Below are positions 39,050 to 49,002 of a DNA stretch of 64,000 nt, piece by piece. Position numbers and translations under genes: made by a program. The notes under the pieces were generated by a model, which was not told the DNA's origin, did not search any database, and was given only the letters and a program-made list of their open reading frames with translations. Location of the stretch: the NCBI RefSeq assembly GCF_009687865.1, contig NZ_BLAE01000062.1, forward strand, positions 1 to 64,000, in the 5' to 3' direction. The first letter of the stretch is position 1, and every line of letters begins with the position of its first letter. The stretch is from Acrocarpospora macrocephala (GTDB taxonomy: Bacteria > Actinomycetota > Actinomycetes > Streptosporangiales > Streptosporangiaceae).

Positions 39050-40351
39050 GTGGAGAGCTTGTTCGACGCGGCGGCGAGGGACGCCACTCCCGAGCCGCTC
39101 GCCGTCCGGATGCGGCCGCGCACCCTGGACGAGGTGATCGGCCAGCGGCACCTGCTCGGCTCCGGCACGCCGCTGCGGCGCCTGGTCGAGAGCGAGGCGC
39201 CGATGTCGCTGTTCTTGTGGGGGCCGCCCGGCACCGGCAAGACCACCCTCGCCTACGTCGTCTCCAACGTGACCAAACGCCGGTTCGTGGAGGTCTCCGC
39301 GGTCTCCGCCGGGGTCAAGGACGTCCGGGCCGCCATCGACGCGGCCCGGACCGAGCTGGGCATGACCGGCCGCCAGACCGTGCTGTTCGTGGACGAGGTG
39401 CACCGCTTCAACAAGGCCCAGCAGGACGCGCTGCTCCCGGCCGTGGAGAACCGCTGGGTCACCTTCATCGGCGCGACCACCGAGAACCCGTTCTTCTCGG
39501 TGATCTCCCCGCTGCTGTCCCGCTCGCTGCTGCTCACCCTGGAGTCGCTCGGCGACGAGGACGTGGCCGAGGTCGTCGGCCGCGCCCTCACCGACCCGCG
39601 CGGCCTGGCCGGGCGCGCCACCCTGCACCCCGACGCCCTGGCCCAGCTGGTACGGCTGGCGGGCGGCGACGCCCGGCGCTCGCTCACTTACCTGGAAGCC
39701 GCCGCCCTGCTGGCCGACGACATCACCGTCGAGGTGGTCGAGAAGGCCGTGGACAAGGCCGCGGTCCGCTACGACCGGCAGGGCGACCAGCACTACGACG
39801 TGATCAGCGCGTTCATCAAGAGCATGCGCGGCTCCGACGCCGACGCCGCCGTGCACTACCTGGCCAGGATGGTCGAGGCCGGGGAGGATCCGCGCTTCAT
39901 CGCCCGCCGCATCGTCATCTTCGCCTCCGAGGACGTCGGCCTGGCCGACCCCACCTGCCTGCAGGTCGCGGTCGCCGCCGCCCAGGCGGTCGAGTTCATC
40001 GGCCTGCCCGAAGGTAAGATCAACCTCGCCCACGCCGTCATTCACTGCGCCCTGGCCCCCAAGTCCAACGCGGTCGTCAAGGCCATCGGCGCGGCCTCCG
40101 ACGACGTGCGGCGCGGCGCGATCGGGCATGTCCCCGGCCACCTGCGGGACGCCCACTATGGCGGGGCCAAGAAGCTCGGCCACGGCGACGGCTACAAGTA
40201 CCCGCACGACTTCGACCACGGCCTGGTCAAGCAGGACTACGCGCCGGAAGAGCTCCGCGACCGGCGCTACTACGAGCCCACCACCCACGGCGCGGAAGCC
40301 CCGGTGGCCGAGCGCTGGGCCAAAATCCGAGCCTTCCTGCGTGGAACGTAA
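39050..40351 (+). CDS. rarA: Replication-associated recombination protein A (AAA+ ATPase)
   Basis: 433 residues, GTG start. [16 protein letters not shown], Walker [10 protein letters not shown], Walker [21 protein letters not shown], sensor 1 [13 protein letters not shown], then the lid domain and the C-terminal tetramerisation region ([21 protein letters not shown]-like [15 protein letters not shown]). RarA/MgsA acts at stalled replication forks. Adjacent genes give no added functional hint. Confidence 0.96.
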   Translation: MESLFDAAARDATPEPLAVRMRPRTLDEVIGQRHLLGSGTPLRRLVESEAPMSLFLWGPPGTGKTTLAYVVSNVTKRRFVEVSAVSAGVKDVRAAIDAARTELGMTGRQTVLFVDEVHRFNKAQQDALLPAVENRWVTFIGATTENPFFSVISPLLSRSLLLTLESLGDEDVAEVVGRALTDPRGLAGRATLHPDALAQLVRLAGGDARRSLTYLEAAALLADDITVEVVEKAVDKAAVRYDRQGDQHYDVISAFIKSMRGSDADAAVHYLARMVEAGEDPRFIARRIVIFASEDVGLADPTCLQVAVAAAQAVEFIGLPEGKINLAHAVIHCALAPKSNAVVKAIGAASDDVRRGAIGHVPGHLRDAHYGGAKKLGHGDGYKYPHDFDHGLVKQDYAPEELRDRRYYEPTTHGAEAPVAERWAKIRAFLRGT

Positions 40352-40440
40352 TCACGGCCTGCGCGGGGCGTGACCACCCGGTTCACGGGCAGAGCGCGAT
40401 AGGGTCTTGCCATTCCAGCCAGGATCATCTAGGAGGCCGC

Positions 40441-40818
40441 ATGCTCACCGCGGGAGAGGTCGCGGGCCTGATCGTCGCCCTGTTCTGGGCGATCCTCGTC
40501 TGCTTCCTGGCGTTCGTCCTGGTCAAGCTGGCCCGCCTGCTCGTCGAGACCACCAAGATGGTCTCCGAGCTGGGGGAGCGCGTCGGGCCGCTGCTGGAAG
40601 ACGTCAGCTTCACGATCAACGAGACCAACCGGCAGCTGGTGGCCGTCGAGGCGATCGCCGAGAACATGAAGCACGCCAGCGGCGACATGGCCAAGCTCAC
40701 CGGCGTCGCCTCCTCGATCGTGGCCGGGCCGATCGTCAAGATCTCCTCGATCGCGCACGGCGTCAAGGCCGCGCTGACCCGCCGCCGCCCGCGCATGATC
40801 GGCGGGAGGAAATCGTGA
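40441..40818 (+). CDS. DUF948 family membrane protein
   Basis: 125 residues, ATG with AGGAGG 5-6 nt upstream. One membrane segment at about 6-30 followed by an amphipathic helical region (LVETTKMVSELGERVGPLLE) and a basic C-terminus. The family is small, function unknown. It overlaps the next small gene by 4 bp and lies just upstream of alaS, the arrangement seen in other actinomycetes. I recall that in Streptomyces rpsD lies between rarA and this gene; it is not here. Confidence 0.9.
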   Translation: MLTAGEVAGLIVALFWAILVCFLAFVLVKLARLLVETTKMVSELGERVGPLLEDVSFTINETNRQLVAVEAIAENMKHASGDMAKLTGVASSIVAGPIVKISSIAHGVKAALTRRRPRMIGGRKS

Positions 40819-41054
40819 TCCGCCGGTTGTTCTACATGGCGCTGGGCGCGTATCTGGCCACCTGGGTGCAGCGCAGGCTGCGCGCGCTCAAGCCCGACCA
40901 CGTCGCCCGGCGGGCCGCCGACCAGCTCAGGGGCTTCGCCGCCGACGTCCGCGACCAGGCGTGGAGCCGGGAAACCGAGTTGCGCGCCCGCTACGGGCTG
41001 GACAGTGTAAGTACGACACAACAACTACCACCGAACGTAAGGGATGGCCGCTGA
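40815..41054 (+). CDS. DUF6167-like small membrane protein
   Basis: 79 residues, GTG overlapping the upstream stop, with GGGAGGA 4 nt upstream. [20 protein letters not shown] is a short membrane segment, then a basic amphipathic helix ([19 protein letters not shown]). Function unknown. It probably forms an operon with the DUF948 gene and alaS; its stop is 1 bp before the alaS start. Confidence 0.85.
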   Translation: MIRRLFYMALGAYLATWVQRRLRALKPDHVARRAADQLRGFAADVRDQAWSRETELRARYGLDSVSTTQQLPPNVRDGR

Positions 41055-41055
41055 T

Positions 41056-43728
41056 ATGGAGTCGGCAGAGATCGCCCGCCGCTTCCTGCGCTTCTTCGAA
41101 GAGCGCGGGCACACCGTCGTGCCCTCGGCCAGCCTGATAGCCGAGGATCCGACCCTGCTGCTGGTCCCTGCGGGCATGGTGCCGTTCAAGCCCTACTTCC
41201 TGGGACAGCGCACCCCGCCGGCCAAGCGGCTGGCCAGCGCCCAGAAGTGCGTGCGCACCCCGGACATCGACGAGGTCGGCAAGACCACCCGGCACGCCAC
41301 CTTCTTCCAGATGCTCGGCAACTTCTCCTTCGGCGACTACTTCAAGGACGACGCGATCCCGTTCGCGTGGGAGCTGCTCACCAAGCCCCAGTCCGAGGGC
41401 GGCTTCGGCTTCGCCGAGGACAAGCTCTGGGTGACCGTCTACCTGGACGACGACGAGGCCGCCGACATCTGGCACAAGAAGGTCGGCGTGCCGAAGGAGC
41501 GCATCCAGCGTCGCGGCATCATCGACAACTTCTGGTCCATGGGCGTGCCGGGCCCGTGCGGCCCCTGCTCGGAGATCTACTTCGACCGCGGCCCGGACTA
41601 CGGGGTGGACGGCGGCCCGATCGCCGACGAGAACCGCTACCTCGAGGTGTGGAACAACGTCTTCATGCAGTTCGAGCGCGGCGCGGGCGGCGCCAAGGAG
41701 GACTTCCCGATCCTCGGCGAGCTGCCCAGCAAGAACATCGACACCGGCATGGGCCTGGAGCGCATGGCGGCGATCCTGCAGGGCGTCGACAACATCTACG
41801 AGATCGACACCACCTACAAGATCCTCGATCGGGCCGCCCAGCTCACCAAGACCAGCTACGGCCGCGACCCGCGCGCCGACATCAGCCTGCGGGTCGTCGC
41901 CGACCACGTGCGCACCGGCACCATGCTGGTCGCCGACGGCGTGCTGCCCAGCAACGAGGGCCGCGGCTACGTGCTGCGCCGCATCCTGCGCCGCTCGATC
42001 CGCAACCTGCGCCTGCTCGGCTCCGGCGAGGATCGCTACATGCACGAGCTCACCGGCGTCGCCATCGATGTCATGGGCGAGCAGTATCCCGAGCTCAAGG
42101 CCGACGCGCCGCAGATCCACGGCGTCATCGACGCCGAGGAGGCGTCCTTCCTGGGCACCCTGCGCACCGGCACCGCGATCTTCGACGTGGCGGTGGAGGA
42201 GACCAAGCGCAAGGGCTCGGCCACCTTCTCTGGCGCGAAGGCCTTCCAGCTGCACGACACCTACGGCTTCCCGATCGACCTCACCTTGGAGATGGCCTCC
42301 GAGCGCGGCCTGAAGGTCGATGAGGAGGGTTTCCGGCGGCTCATGAAGGAGCAGAAGGACGCGGCCAAGGCCGACGCGAAGGCCAAGAAGACCGGCAACG
42401 CCGACATCTCCGTCTTCGGGCAGCTGCTGGAGAAGACCGGCAAGGTCGACTTCCTCGGCTACGACCACGTCAGCGCCGAATCCGAGATCGCCGGCATCCT
42501 GCTGGACGGCGTCTCCGTCCCCGCCGCCGGGGCGGGTAGCACGGTCGAGATCGTGCTCACCCGCACCCCGTTCTACGCCGAGGGCGGCGGCCAGCTCGCC
42601 GACCAGGGCGTGATCAGGACCGACGGCGCCCAGGTCGACGTGGTGGACACGCAGACCCCGCTGGCGGGCGTCATCGTGCACCGCGGCAAGGTCAGGACCG
42701 GCGAGATCCGGGTCGGCGACCAGGCCATGGCGGAGATCGACGTCGACCGCCGCCGGGCCATCTCGCGCAGCCACACCGCCACCCACCTGGTGCACCGCGG
42801 CTTCCGCAACGCGCTCGGCGAGACCGCCGCGCAGGCCGGTTCGGAGAACTCGCCTGGCCGCTTCCGCTTCGACTTCACCGCGGCCGGGGCGGTGCCCCCC
42901 AGCGTGCTCCGCGACGTGGAGGACGAGGTCAACGCGATCCTGATCAACGACCTCAAGGTCAACGCCTTCCACACCACCCAGGCGGAGGCCCGCGCCATGG
43001 GCGCGCTCGCCCTGTTCGGCGAGAAGTACGGCGACACCGTCCGCATCGTCGAGGTCGGCGACTACTCCCGCGAGCTCTGCGGCGGCACCCACGTGGCCAG
43101 CTCGGGCCAGCTCGGCCTGGTCAAGGTGCTCGGCGAGGCGTCCATCGGCGCGGGCGTGCGCCGGGTGGAGGCCCTGGTCGGCCTGGACGCGTTCCGCTTC
43201 CTGGCCCGGGAGAGCGTGCTGGTCGCCCAGCTCAGCGAGCAGCTGAAGGCGCGCCGCGAGGAGCTGCCCGAGCGCATCGACGGCATCCTCACCCGGCTGC
43301 GCGCGGCGGAGAAGGAGCTGGAGCGGCTGCGTTCCGCCCAGGTCCTCGCGGTCGCGGGCGAGCTGGCCGCCGGCGCCGCCGACCTGAACGGCGTGGCTGT
43401 CGTGGCGCATCGCGCGCCTGCTGGAACTACCCCCGATGACCTGCGTAAACTCGCCCTGGACGTGCGCGGCCGGTTCCCGGCTGAACGCGCCGCGGTGGTT
43501 GTCGTGGCCGGAGTTCCCTCCGATCGGCCGGTCGTCGTCGCCGCTGTCAACGAGGCGGGGCGCGGACGCGGGCTCAAGGCGGGCCAGTTGGTCGGCGTCG
43601 CCGCCAAGGCGCTTGGGGGTGGCGGTGGCGGCAAGGACGATGTCGCGCAGGGTGGCGGAGCCCGGCCGGAGGCGATCGGCGACGCGCTGCGCGCCGTCGA
43701 GTCGGCGATCTCCGCGGCGATCGCGTGA
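41056..43728 (+). CDS. alaS: Alanine--tRNA ligase
   Basis: 890 residues from ATG 41056, which gives [20 protein letters not shown], the usual family start; ATG 41044 sits directly on the only purine-rich stretch and is less likely. Catalytic core with [19 protein letters not shown] and [11 protein letters not shown], a tRNA-recognition region, the editing domain with zinc ligands HTATH and CGGTH, and a C-terminal DHHA1 domain ending in a Gly-rich stretch ([10 protein letters not shown]). It also edits Ser- and Gly-tRNA(Ala). Confidence 0.98.
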   Translation: MESAEIARRFLRFFEERGHTVVPSASLIAEDPTLLLVPAGMVPFKPYFLGQRTPPAKRLASAQKCVRTPDIDEVGKTTRHATFFQMLGNFSFGDYFKDDAIPFAWELLTKPQSEGGFGFAEDKLWVTVYLDDDEAADIWHKKVGVPKERIQRRGIIDNFWSMGVPGPCGPCSEIYFDRGPDYGVDGGPIADENRYLEVWNNVFMQFERGAGGAKEDFPILGELPSKNIDTGMGLERMAAILQGVDNIYEIDTTYKILDRAAQLTKTSYGRDPRADISLRVVADHVRTGTMLVADGVLPSNEGRGYVLRRILRRSIRNLRLLGSGEDRYMHELTGVAIDVMGEQYPELKADAPQIHGVIDAEEASFLGTLRTGTAIFDVAVEETKRKGSATFSGAKAFQLHDTYGFPIDLTLEMASERGLKVDEEGFRRLMKEQKDAAKADAKAKKTGNADISVFGQLLEKTGKVDFLGYDHVSAESEIAGILLDGVSVPAAGAGSTVEIVLTRTPFYAEGGGQLADQGVIRTDGAQVDVVDTQTPLAGVIVHRGKVRTGEIRVGDQAMAEIDVDRRRAISRSHTATHLVHRGFRNALGETAAQAGSENSPGRFRFDFTAAGAVPPSVLRDVEDEVNAILINDLKVNAFHTTQAEARAMGALALFGEKYGDTVRIVEVGDYSRELCGGTHVASSGQLGLVKVLGEASIGAGVRRVEALVGLDAFRFLARESVLVAQLSEQLKARREELPERIDGILTRLRAAEKELERLRSAQVLAVAGELAAGAADLNGVAVVAHRAPAGTTPDDLRKLALDVRGRFPAERAAVVVVAGVPSDRPVVVAAVNEAGRGRGLKAGQLVGVAAKALGGGGGGKDDVAQGGGARPEAIGDALRAVESAISAAIA

Positions 43729-43735
43729 GCGTGCC

Positions 43736-44224
43736 GTGAGACGTGGCGTCCGGCTCGGGGTGGACGTCGGCTCGGTCCGGATCGGGGTCGCCCGCAGCGA
43801 CCCCTCCGGCCTGCTGGCCACCCCGGTCGAGACGGTCCGGCGCGGCAAGGGCGATCTGGACCGGCTCGCGGCGCTCGCGGCCGAGCATGAGGCGATCGAG
43901 GTCGTGGTGGGCCTGCCCACCACGCTGTCGGGCCGGGAGTCGCACGCCGCCTCGGCCGCGCGGGACTTCGCCGCCCGCCTGTCCGTACGGCTGGCGCCGA
44001 TCGAGGTCCGGCTGTACGACGAGCGCCTGACCACGGTCACCGCGACCCAGGGCCTGCGCTCCAGCGGCGTCAAGGCCAGGAACCAGCGCGACATCATCGA
44101 CCAGGCGGCGGCGGTGGTACTGCTCCAGGCCGCCCTGGACACCGAACGCAGCACAGGAAGACCACCCGGCCACCCTCTCGACCCGCCCCCCGGTGGAGAA
44201 ACGCGCAGCGGGACCGAGCGGTGA
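43736..44224 (+). CDS. ruvX: RuvX/YqgF Holliday junction resolvase-like protein
   Basis: 162 residues, GTG start 7 nt after alaS. RNase H-like fold: [43 protein letters not shown] and the late Asp in [14 protein letters not shown]. In E. coli YqgF is needed for 16S rRNA 5'-end processing; a Holliday junction role has been shown in mycobacteria. Its stop overlaps the GTG of the first mltG. Confidence 0.95.
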   Translation: MRRGVRLGVDVGSVRIGVARSDPSGLLATPVETVRRGKGDLDRLAALAAEHEAIEVVVGLPTTLSGRESHAASAARDFAARLSVRLAPIEVRLYDERLTTVTATQGLRSSGVKARNQRDIIDQAAAVVLLQAALDTERSTGRPPGHPLDPPPGGETRSGTER

Positions 44225-45327
44225 CCCCGCTGGACGGGGACGACAGCCCGTTCCTGCTCTCCCGCGACGACGGCAAGCCACCGAAAAAGCGCGGCAACCG
44301 GACCAAGGTGATCGTCGTCACCGGCACGGCGGCGGTCGCCGTCGCCGGGATCGTCGGGGCGCGCCTGGTGCTCGGCCCGCTGCTGGCGCCCGACGACTTC
44401 GAGGGCACCGGCACCGGCGCGGTGACCGTGGAGATCAAGCCGGGCCAGACCGCCGGGCAGATCGCCGAGACCCTCTCGGAGGCCGGCGTGGTCGCGACCG
44501 CCCGGTCCTTCGTCCGGGTGGTCCGGCAGCGCGACAAGGAGAACAGCCTGCGGCCGGGCCGCTACCGGCTCAACCGGGGCATGGCCGCCGGCGCCGCCCT
44601 GGACCAGCTGGTCAGCGGCAAGGCCCGGCTGATCAAGAAGGTCGCCGTGCCGGAGGGCATGCGGGTCAACGAGGCTTTGGCCAGGCTCGCCACCGGCTCC
44701 GGCATCCCGCTGGCGCATTTCCAGCGCGCCGTCGCCCAGCCGCTGGGCCTCGGCCTCCCGCAGTACGCCAAGGGGCAGGTCGAGGGCTTCCTGTTCCCCG
44801 CCACGTACGAGATCGAGACCGATACCACCGCGCAGAGCCTGCTCACCGCCATGGTCGCCAAGTACCGGCACATGGCCGAGCAGATCAGGCTGGAGGAGAA
44901 CGCCGCCAAGCGGAAGCTCACCCCGCTGCAGGCGCTCACCGTGGCCAGCATCATCCAGGCCGAGGGAGGCCGGGACGAGGACTATCCGAAGATCAGTAGA
45001 GTGATCTACAACCGGTTGGCCAAGGGCGCCAAACTGGAGATGGACTCGACCGTCCTCTACGCCCAGGGCCGGCATTCCCTCCGAGTCTCCGCGAAGGACA
45101 TCAAGGTGAGCTCGCCGTACAACACCTACCGGCACACGGGTCTGCCGCCGGGGCCGATCGGAAGCTCGGGGGAGAAGGCGTTGCACGCCGCCCTGCATCC
45201 GGCCAAGGGTGATTGGTACTGGTTTGTCACCACCGATCCAGGACGTAGAATCACGAAATTCACTGACAAGGAAGCTGAGTTCGTGAAATATCGGGAAGAG
45301 CTGAACAGATACCTCGGGGCCGACTAG
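44221..45327 (+). CDS. mltG: Endolytic murein transglycosylase MltG, first copy
   Basis: 368 residues, GTG overlapping ruvX. Short cytoplasmic N-terminus, one membrane segment at about 30-52, a LysM-like subdomain ([20 protein letters not shown]), and the YceG/MltG catalytic domain with [18 protein letters not shown], the catalytic Glu in [23 protein letters not shown] and [14 protein letters not shown]. It cuts nascent peptidoglycan strands at the outer face of the membrane. A full paralogue follows after 139 bp. Confidence 0.95.
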   Translation: MTPLDGDDSPFLLSRDDGKPPKKRGNRTKVIVVTGTAAVAVAGIVGARLVLGPLLAPDDFEGTGTGAVTVEIKPGQTAGQIAETLSEAGVVATARSFVRVVRQRDKENSLRPGRYRLNRGMAAGAALDQLVSGKARLIKKVAVPEGMRVNEALARLATGSGIPLAHFQRAVAQPLGLGLPQYAKGQVEGFLFPATYEIETDTTAQSLLTAMVAKYRHMAEQIRLEENAAKRKLTPLQALTVASIIQAEGGRDEDYPKISRVIYNRLAKGAKLEMDSTVLYAQGRHSLRVSAKDIKVSSPYNTYRHTGLPPGPIGSSGEKALHAALHPAKGDWYWFVTTDPGRRITKFTDKEAEFVKYREELNRYLGAD

Positions 45328-45466
45328 GCCACCGGTTCACCGCCCATGACCTCCCCCGATGTCGCGGGCGGCCGAGCCGAGCGACCAATCCGACCCGCCT
45401 CCCCCCTCGGTTCTGCTCTCTCGCTTGACGCGGAGCGGGTCGGACCGGGAGATTGGCCTGCGCACT

Positions 45467-46624
45467 ATGAACGATCTCGACATGGACTCGCTGCTGGGCG
45501 GCGCCGAGGACGAGGGGCCGTCCCGGCGGCGGTCCCGCGCTCCCTCCCGCCGCCAGCAGGCGCGCGGCCGCAAGCGCCGCCGCCGCACCCGCCGCAAGGG
45601 CGCGGCCGCCTCGATCATCGCGGTCGTGGTGATCGTCGGCATCCTGGGCGGCGGCGGATACCTGGCCTACAACTGGGTCCGCGGGGTCATGATCCCCAAG
45701 GATTACACCGGTCAGGGCACCGGTGAGGTGACCATCGAGATCGCCGAGGGCGCGTCGGCGGGCGAGGTCGCGCAGACGCTGGAGGAGCAGGGCGTGGTCG
45801 CCAGCGCGCGGGCCTTCGTCAACGCCGTCGACGCGGCGGGCAAGGGCGCCTCGCTCCAGCCGGGCTCCTACGTCATGCGCAAGCAGATGTCGGCCGCGGC
45901 GGCGGTCATCCTGCTGGATCCCGAGCACCAGGTGCTCAGGAAGGTCACCATCCCCGAGGGCAACCGGCTCAGCAAGATCTTCACCACCCTGGCCACCGCC
46001 ACCGGCAAGTCCGTGGACGAGTTCAAGGAGGCCGCCCGCGGCGACCTCGGCCTGCCCGAGTACGCCAAGGGCAAGCTGGAGGGCTACGCCTTCCCGGCCA
46101 CCTACCAGTTCCCCCCGAACATCTCGGCGAGCCAGATCCTCACCCGGATGGTCGACCGCTTCAACGAGACCGCCGCCAAGGACGACCTGGAGGCGGAGGC
46201 CGGCAAGCGCGGCTTCAGCCCGCACGACATCATGACGATCGCCAGCATCGTCCAGGCCGAGTCCGGCAGCCAGGACGACATGCCCAAGGTCGCCCGCGTC
46301 ATCTACAACCGCCTGGCGCTCAAGCCGCCGATGCTGCTCCAGATGGACAGCACCCTGATGTACGGCCTCAACAAGTACGGCATCGCCGCCACCAACGCCG
46401 AGACCCAGAGCAACTCCAAGTACAACACCTACAAGTTCCACGGCCTCCCGCCCGGCCCGATCTCCAACCCGGGCGACCACGCCATCCAGGCCGCGCTGCA
46501 CCCGGCCAAGGGCGACTGGATCTACTTCGTGACCACCGACCCGGCCAAGGGCATCACCAAGTTCACCGCCAGCGAGGATGAGTTCTGGAAGCTCCGCGAC
46601 GAGTTCAACCGCAACAACCAATGA
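45467..46624 (+). CDS. mltG: Endolytic murein transglycosylase MltG, second copy
   Basis: 385 residues from ATG 45467; an in-frame ATG at 45359 would add 36 residues. Very basic cytoplasmic N-terminus (RGRKRRRRTRRKG), membrane segment at about 45-67, LysM-like part (VTIEIAEGASAGEVAQTLEE) and the catalytic domain with EGYAFPATYQFPPN, Glu in ASIVQAESG, YNTYKFHGLPPGPI and HPAKGDWIYFVTTDP. All catalytic blocks match the first copy, so both may be active. Its stop overlaps the aroE ATG by 4 bp. Confidence 0.94.
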   Translation: MNDLDMDSLLGGAEDEGPSRRRSRAPSRRQQARGRKRRRRTRRKGAAASIIAVVVIVGILGGGGYLAYNWVRGVMIPKDYTGQGTGEVTIEIAEGASAGEVAQTLEEQGVVASARAFVNAVDAAGKGASLQPGSYVMRKQMSAAAAVILLDPEHQVLRKVTIPEGNRLSKIFTTLATATGKSVDEFKEAARGDLGLPEYAKGKLEGYAFPATYQFPPNISASQILTRMVDRFNETAAKDDLEAEAGKRGFSPHDIMTIASIVQAESGSQDDMPKVARVIYNRLALKPPMLLQMDSTLMYGLNKYGIAATNAETQSNSKYNTYKFHGLPPGPISNPGDHAIQAALHPAKGDWIYFVTTDPAKGITKFTASEDEFWKLRDEFNRNNQ

Positions 46625-47427
46625 TGATGAGGCGCGCCGCCGTTCTCGGCTTCCCGGTCACGCACTCGCTCTCGCCCGTGCTGCATCGCACGGCGTACGA
46701 GGCGCTGGGCCTGACCGGGTGGCGCTACGACGCGATCGAGTGCGCCGAGGACGGCCTGGCCCCCTTCGTCGCCGGGCTCGGCCCGGAATGGGCGGGCCTG
46801 TCGCTGACCATGCCGCTCAAGCGGGTGGTGTTCCCGCTCCTGGACACCGTCTCCGGCCTGGCCGTCCAGGTCGGCGCGGCGAATACGGTGATCTTCAGGG
46901 ACGGCGCGCGGCACGGCGAGAACACCGACGTTCACGGCATCGTGCGGGCCCTGGCCGAGGCCGGGGTGTCCCGCCCCCGTTCCGCCACCATCCTGGGCGG
47001 CGGCGCGACGGCCGCCTCCGCCCTGGGCGCGTTGCGCGAGCTCGGCCTGGACGAGGCCGTGCTGGTGGTCCGCGACCCGGCCCGGGCCGGGGAGACCCTG
47101 GCGGTGGCCGACCGGCTCGGCCTGAGCGTGCGCACCCAGACCTTCGACAAGTTCGACGCCGAGGTGGACCTGCTGATCTCCACCCTGCCCTCCGGCGCGG
47201 CCGACGCCTTCGCGGGCGTGGCCACCCGGGCCGGCGCGGTGTTCGACGTGGTCTACTCGCCGTGGCCGACGATGCTGGTCTCGGGAGCGCGTAAGGTCAT
47301 AGGCGGGTTCTCGATGCTGCTGCACCAGGCCGCGCGCCAGGTGGAGCTCATGACAGGCAGCACGATCGCCCCGGTGGAGGAGATGCGGCGCGCCGGGGAG
47401 GCCGAGCTGATCAGGCGCGGGGAATGA
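46621..47427 (+). CDS. aroE: Shikimate dehydrogenase
   Basis: 268 residues. Start at ATG 46621 overlapping the upstream stop; two more ATG codons follow directly. Substrate-binding N-terminus AAVLGFPVTHSLSPVLH, catalytic Lys in TMPLKRVVFP, the Asn/Asp block GAANTVIFR and ENTDVHGIVRAL, and the NADP loop ILGGGATAASALGA. It reduces 3-dehydroshikimate. The other shikimate genes (aroC, aroK, aroB), often directly downstream in actinomycetes, are absent here; infC follows instead. Confidence 0.96.
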   Translation: MMMRRAAVLGFPVTHSLSPVLHRTAYEALGLTGWRYDAIECAEDGLAPFVAGLGPEWAGLSLTMPLKRVVFPLLDTVSGLAVQVGAANTVIFRDGARHGENTDVHGIVRALAEAGVSRPRSATILGGGATAASALGALRELGLDEAVLVVRDPARAGETLAVADRLGLSVRTQTFDKFDAEVDLLISTLPSGAADAFAGVATRAGAVFDVVYSPWPTMLVSGARKVIGGFSMLLHQAARQVELMTGSTIAPVEEMRRAGEAELIRRGE

Positions 47428-47449
47428 ACCGGAGCTGTTCGCGGTTCAT
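47424..47449. terminator. Inverted repeat over the aroE stop codon
   Basis: ATGAACCG (47424-47431) and CGGTTCAT (47442-47449), a perfect 8-bp pair with a 10-nt loop that includes the aroE stop. It may end the alaS-aroE operon or act as an operator for infC, whose possible TAGTGT -10 box follows at 47452-47457. Confidence 0.5.
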
Positions 47450-47451
47450 GG

Positions 47452-47655
47452 TAGTGTTGTAAATCGATCGGTCTGGCATACCAGCTGGACGCGCAAGCGG
47501 AGGTCCTCCTCCCACCTGATCGGCCGAGAGGCCGACGGGTCAAGGATCACATTGAGAGTTTTCGGACTCAGTGGCCCCGCATGCGTGACGTGTGGGGTCT
47601 TTTGTCGTTTCTTCCACACGGTCGAGCACTCAAGCGGAAGTCCCTTGGAGGTCCC
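47452..47655 (+). promoter_or_regulatory. infC promoter and long leader
   Basis: From a TAGTGT -10-like box to the infC start the leader would be about 190 nt. It includes the hairpins TCGGCC-GAGA-GGCCGA (47520-47535) and CGTGTGG / CCACACG (47589-47595, 47614-47620), then GGAGG at 47647-47651. No open frame is supported here. A structured leader suits translational control of IF3 synthesis but no known motif is recognised. Confidence 0.5.
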
Positions 47656-48276
47656 ATCAGCACCGAGCCCCGCATCAATGATCGTATTCGTGTGCCCGAG
47701 GTTCGCCTCGTCGGCCCGAACGGCGAGCAGGTCGGCATCGTGTCCATTCATGACGCGCTGAAGCTGGCCCAGGAGGCCGATCTCGACCTGGTCGAGGTGG
47801 CCGCCACCGCTCGTCCGCCCGTGTGCAAGCTCATGGACTACGGCAAGTTCAAGTACGAGTCGGCCATGAAGGCGCGCGAGGCCCGTCGCAACCAGGCACA
47901 CACGATCATCAAGGAGATCAAGCTCCGGCCGAAGATCGACCCGCACGACTACGAGACCAAGAAGGGTCACGTCGTGCGCTTCCTCAAGGCGGGGGACAAG
48001 GTCAAGGTCACGATCATGTTCCGCGGGCGCGAGCAGTCCCGGCCGGAACTGGGCTTCAGACTCCTGCAGCGGCTCGCCGAGGACGTCACGGAGCTGGGCT
48101 TCGTGGAGTCGCAGGCCAAGCAGGACGGCCGGAACATGATCATGGTGATCGGGCCGCATAAGAAGAAGGCTGAGGCCAAGGCCGAGAAGGCGGCGGCCAG
48201 GGCACAGCGCGGCGATGAGTCAGCGGGTGATCCCCCCGTGGAAGCCGCCGCGAGCGAGTCGCAACCACAGCAGTAA
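47656..48276 (+). CDS. infC: Translation initiation factor IF-3
   Basis: 206 residues if translation starts at ATC 47656, which follows GGAGG by 4 nt and gives [20 protein letters not shown], the family N-terminus. The nearest in-frame ATG (47581) or GTG (47590) would add 22-25 residues without family similarity and lacks a ribosome binding site. N-domain, linker helix ([20 protein letters not shown]) and C-domain ([20 protein letters not shown]) are complete; an acidic/Ala-rich tail of about 30 residues follows. IF-3 keeps 30S subunits apart and rejects non-standard start codons, and a non-standard start on its own gene allows self-control, as known for E. coli infC with AUU. Confidence 0.93.
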   Translation: MSTEPRINDRIRVPEVRLVGPNGEQVGIVSIHDALKLAQEADLDLVEVAATARPPVCKLMDYGKFKYESAMKAREARRNQAHTIIKEIKLRPKIDPHDYETKKGHVVRFLKAGDKVKVTIMFRGREQSRPELGFRLLQRLAEDVTELGFVESQAKQDGRNMIMVIGPHKKKAEAKAEKAAARAQRGDESAGDPPVEAAASESQPQQ

Positions 48277-48287
48277 CACGCTGTGAA

Positions 48288-48344
48288 GTCGGGGCCGAGG
48301 CTGGTCTCGAACGAGTCAGGCATGCCGGTGACTCGGGCCCCGAC
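48288..48344 (+). ncRNA. Structured RNA element in the infC-rpmI spacer
   Basis: Outer 9-bp helix GTCGGGGCC (48288-48296) / GGCCCCGAC (48336-48344) enclosing an inner 6-bp helix GAGTCA (48313-48318) / TGACTC (48329-48334), with an asymmetric internal loop on the 5' side. It ends 47 nt before the rpmI ATG. No U tract follows. Possible roles are a partial terminator or an L20-binding control site of rpmI-rplT; the second is inference from known L20 autoregulation in other bacteria. Confidence 0.6.
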
Positions 48345-48391
48345 AAGGCCCGGGGAACCGGCACGGGAACAAACGAGGGAGAGACGGCTCC

Positions 48392-48586
48392 ATGCCGAAG
48401 ATGAAGACGCACAGTGGTGCGAAAAAGCGGTTCCGGATCACCGGTTCCGGCAAGATCATTCGCCGGCGTGCCAACCGGAAGCACCTTTTCGAGCACAAGC
48501 CGTCCACTCGTACGCGCCGGCTGGAGAATGACATCGTCATCTCCGAAGCCGACCGCAAGAAGATCAAGAAGCTGCTCGCTAAGTAA
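48392..48586 (+). CDS. rpmI: 50S ribosomal protein L35
   Basis: 64 residues, [20 protein letters not shown], then a basic [18 protein letters not shown] and a C-terminal helix KKIKKLLAK. Length and composition are standard. GAGGGAGA lies about 10 nt before the ATG. Second gene of the infC operon. Confidence 0.98.
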   Translation: MPKMKTHSGAKKRFRITGSGKIIRRRANRKHLFEHKPSTRTRRLENDIVISEADRKKIKKLLAK

Positions 48587-48607
48587 CCCCCGGGGAGATA
48601 GATACAC

Positions 48608-48988
48608 ATGGCACGCGTGAAGCGGGCGCTCAACGCCAAGAAGAAGCGCCGCGTCGTCCTCGAGCGGGCGAGCGGCTACCGGGGTCAGCGGTCCAGGCTG
48701 TACCGCAAGGCCAAGGAGCAGATGCTCCACTCGATGACCTACGCCTACCGGGACCGCAAGGACAAGAAGGGCACCTTCCGGCGCCTCTGGATCCAGCGGG
48801 TGAACGCGGCGGCCCGGGCCAACGGCATGACCTACAACCGGTTCATCCAGGGCCTGCGGCTGGCCGGCATCGAGGTGGACCGCAAGATCCTGGCCGACCT
48901 CGCGGTCAACGACAGCCAGACCTTCGCCACGCTGGTCGAGGCCGCCAAGAAGGCGCTCCCGGCCGACGTGAACGCACCGGTCGCCTGA
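48608..48988 (+). CDS. rplT: 50S ribosomal protein L20
   Basis: 126 residues, [20 protein letters not shown], with [19 protein letters not shown] and the C-terminal globular part [26 protein letters not shown] lies 9 nt upstream. L20 is an early assembly protein, and in other bacteria the repressor of its own operon. A terminator follows. Confidence 0.98.
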   Translation: MARVKRALNAKKKRRVVLERASGYRGQRSRLYRKAKEQMLHSMTYAYRDRKDKKGTFRRLWIQRVNAAARANGMTYNRFIQGLRLAGIEVDRKILADLAVNDSQTFATLVEAAKKALPADVNAPVA

Positions 48989-49002
48989 CCCATTACTCGC
49001 GG

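Noticed and set aside
41030-41056. T-box or riboswitch control of the aminoacyl-tRNA synthetase genes hisS, alaS and pheS
   Set aside because: hisS and alaS are joined tightly to upstream genes and pheS has a leader of only about 30 nt, leaving no space for such elements.
47581-47655. ATG 47581 as the infC start
   Set aside because: It has no ribosome binding site and the added residues are not found in IF-3; the GGAGG-ATC site fits better.
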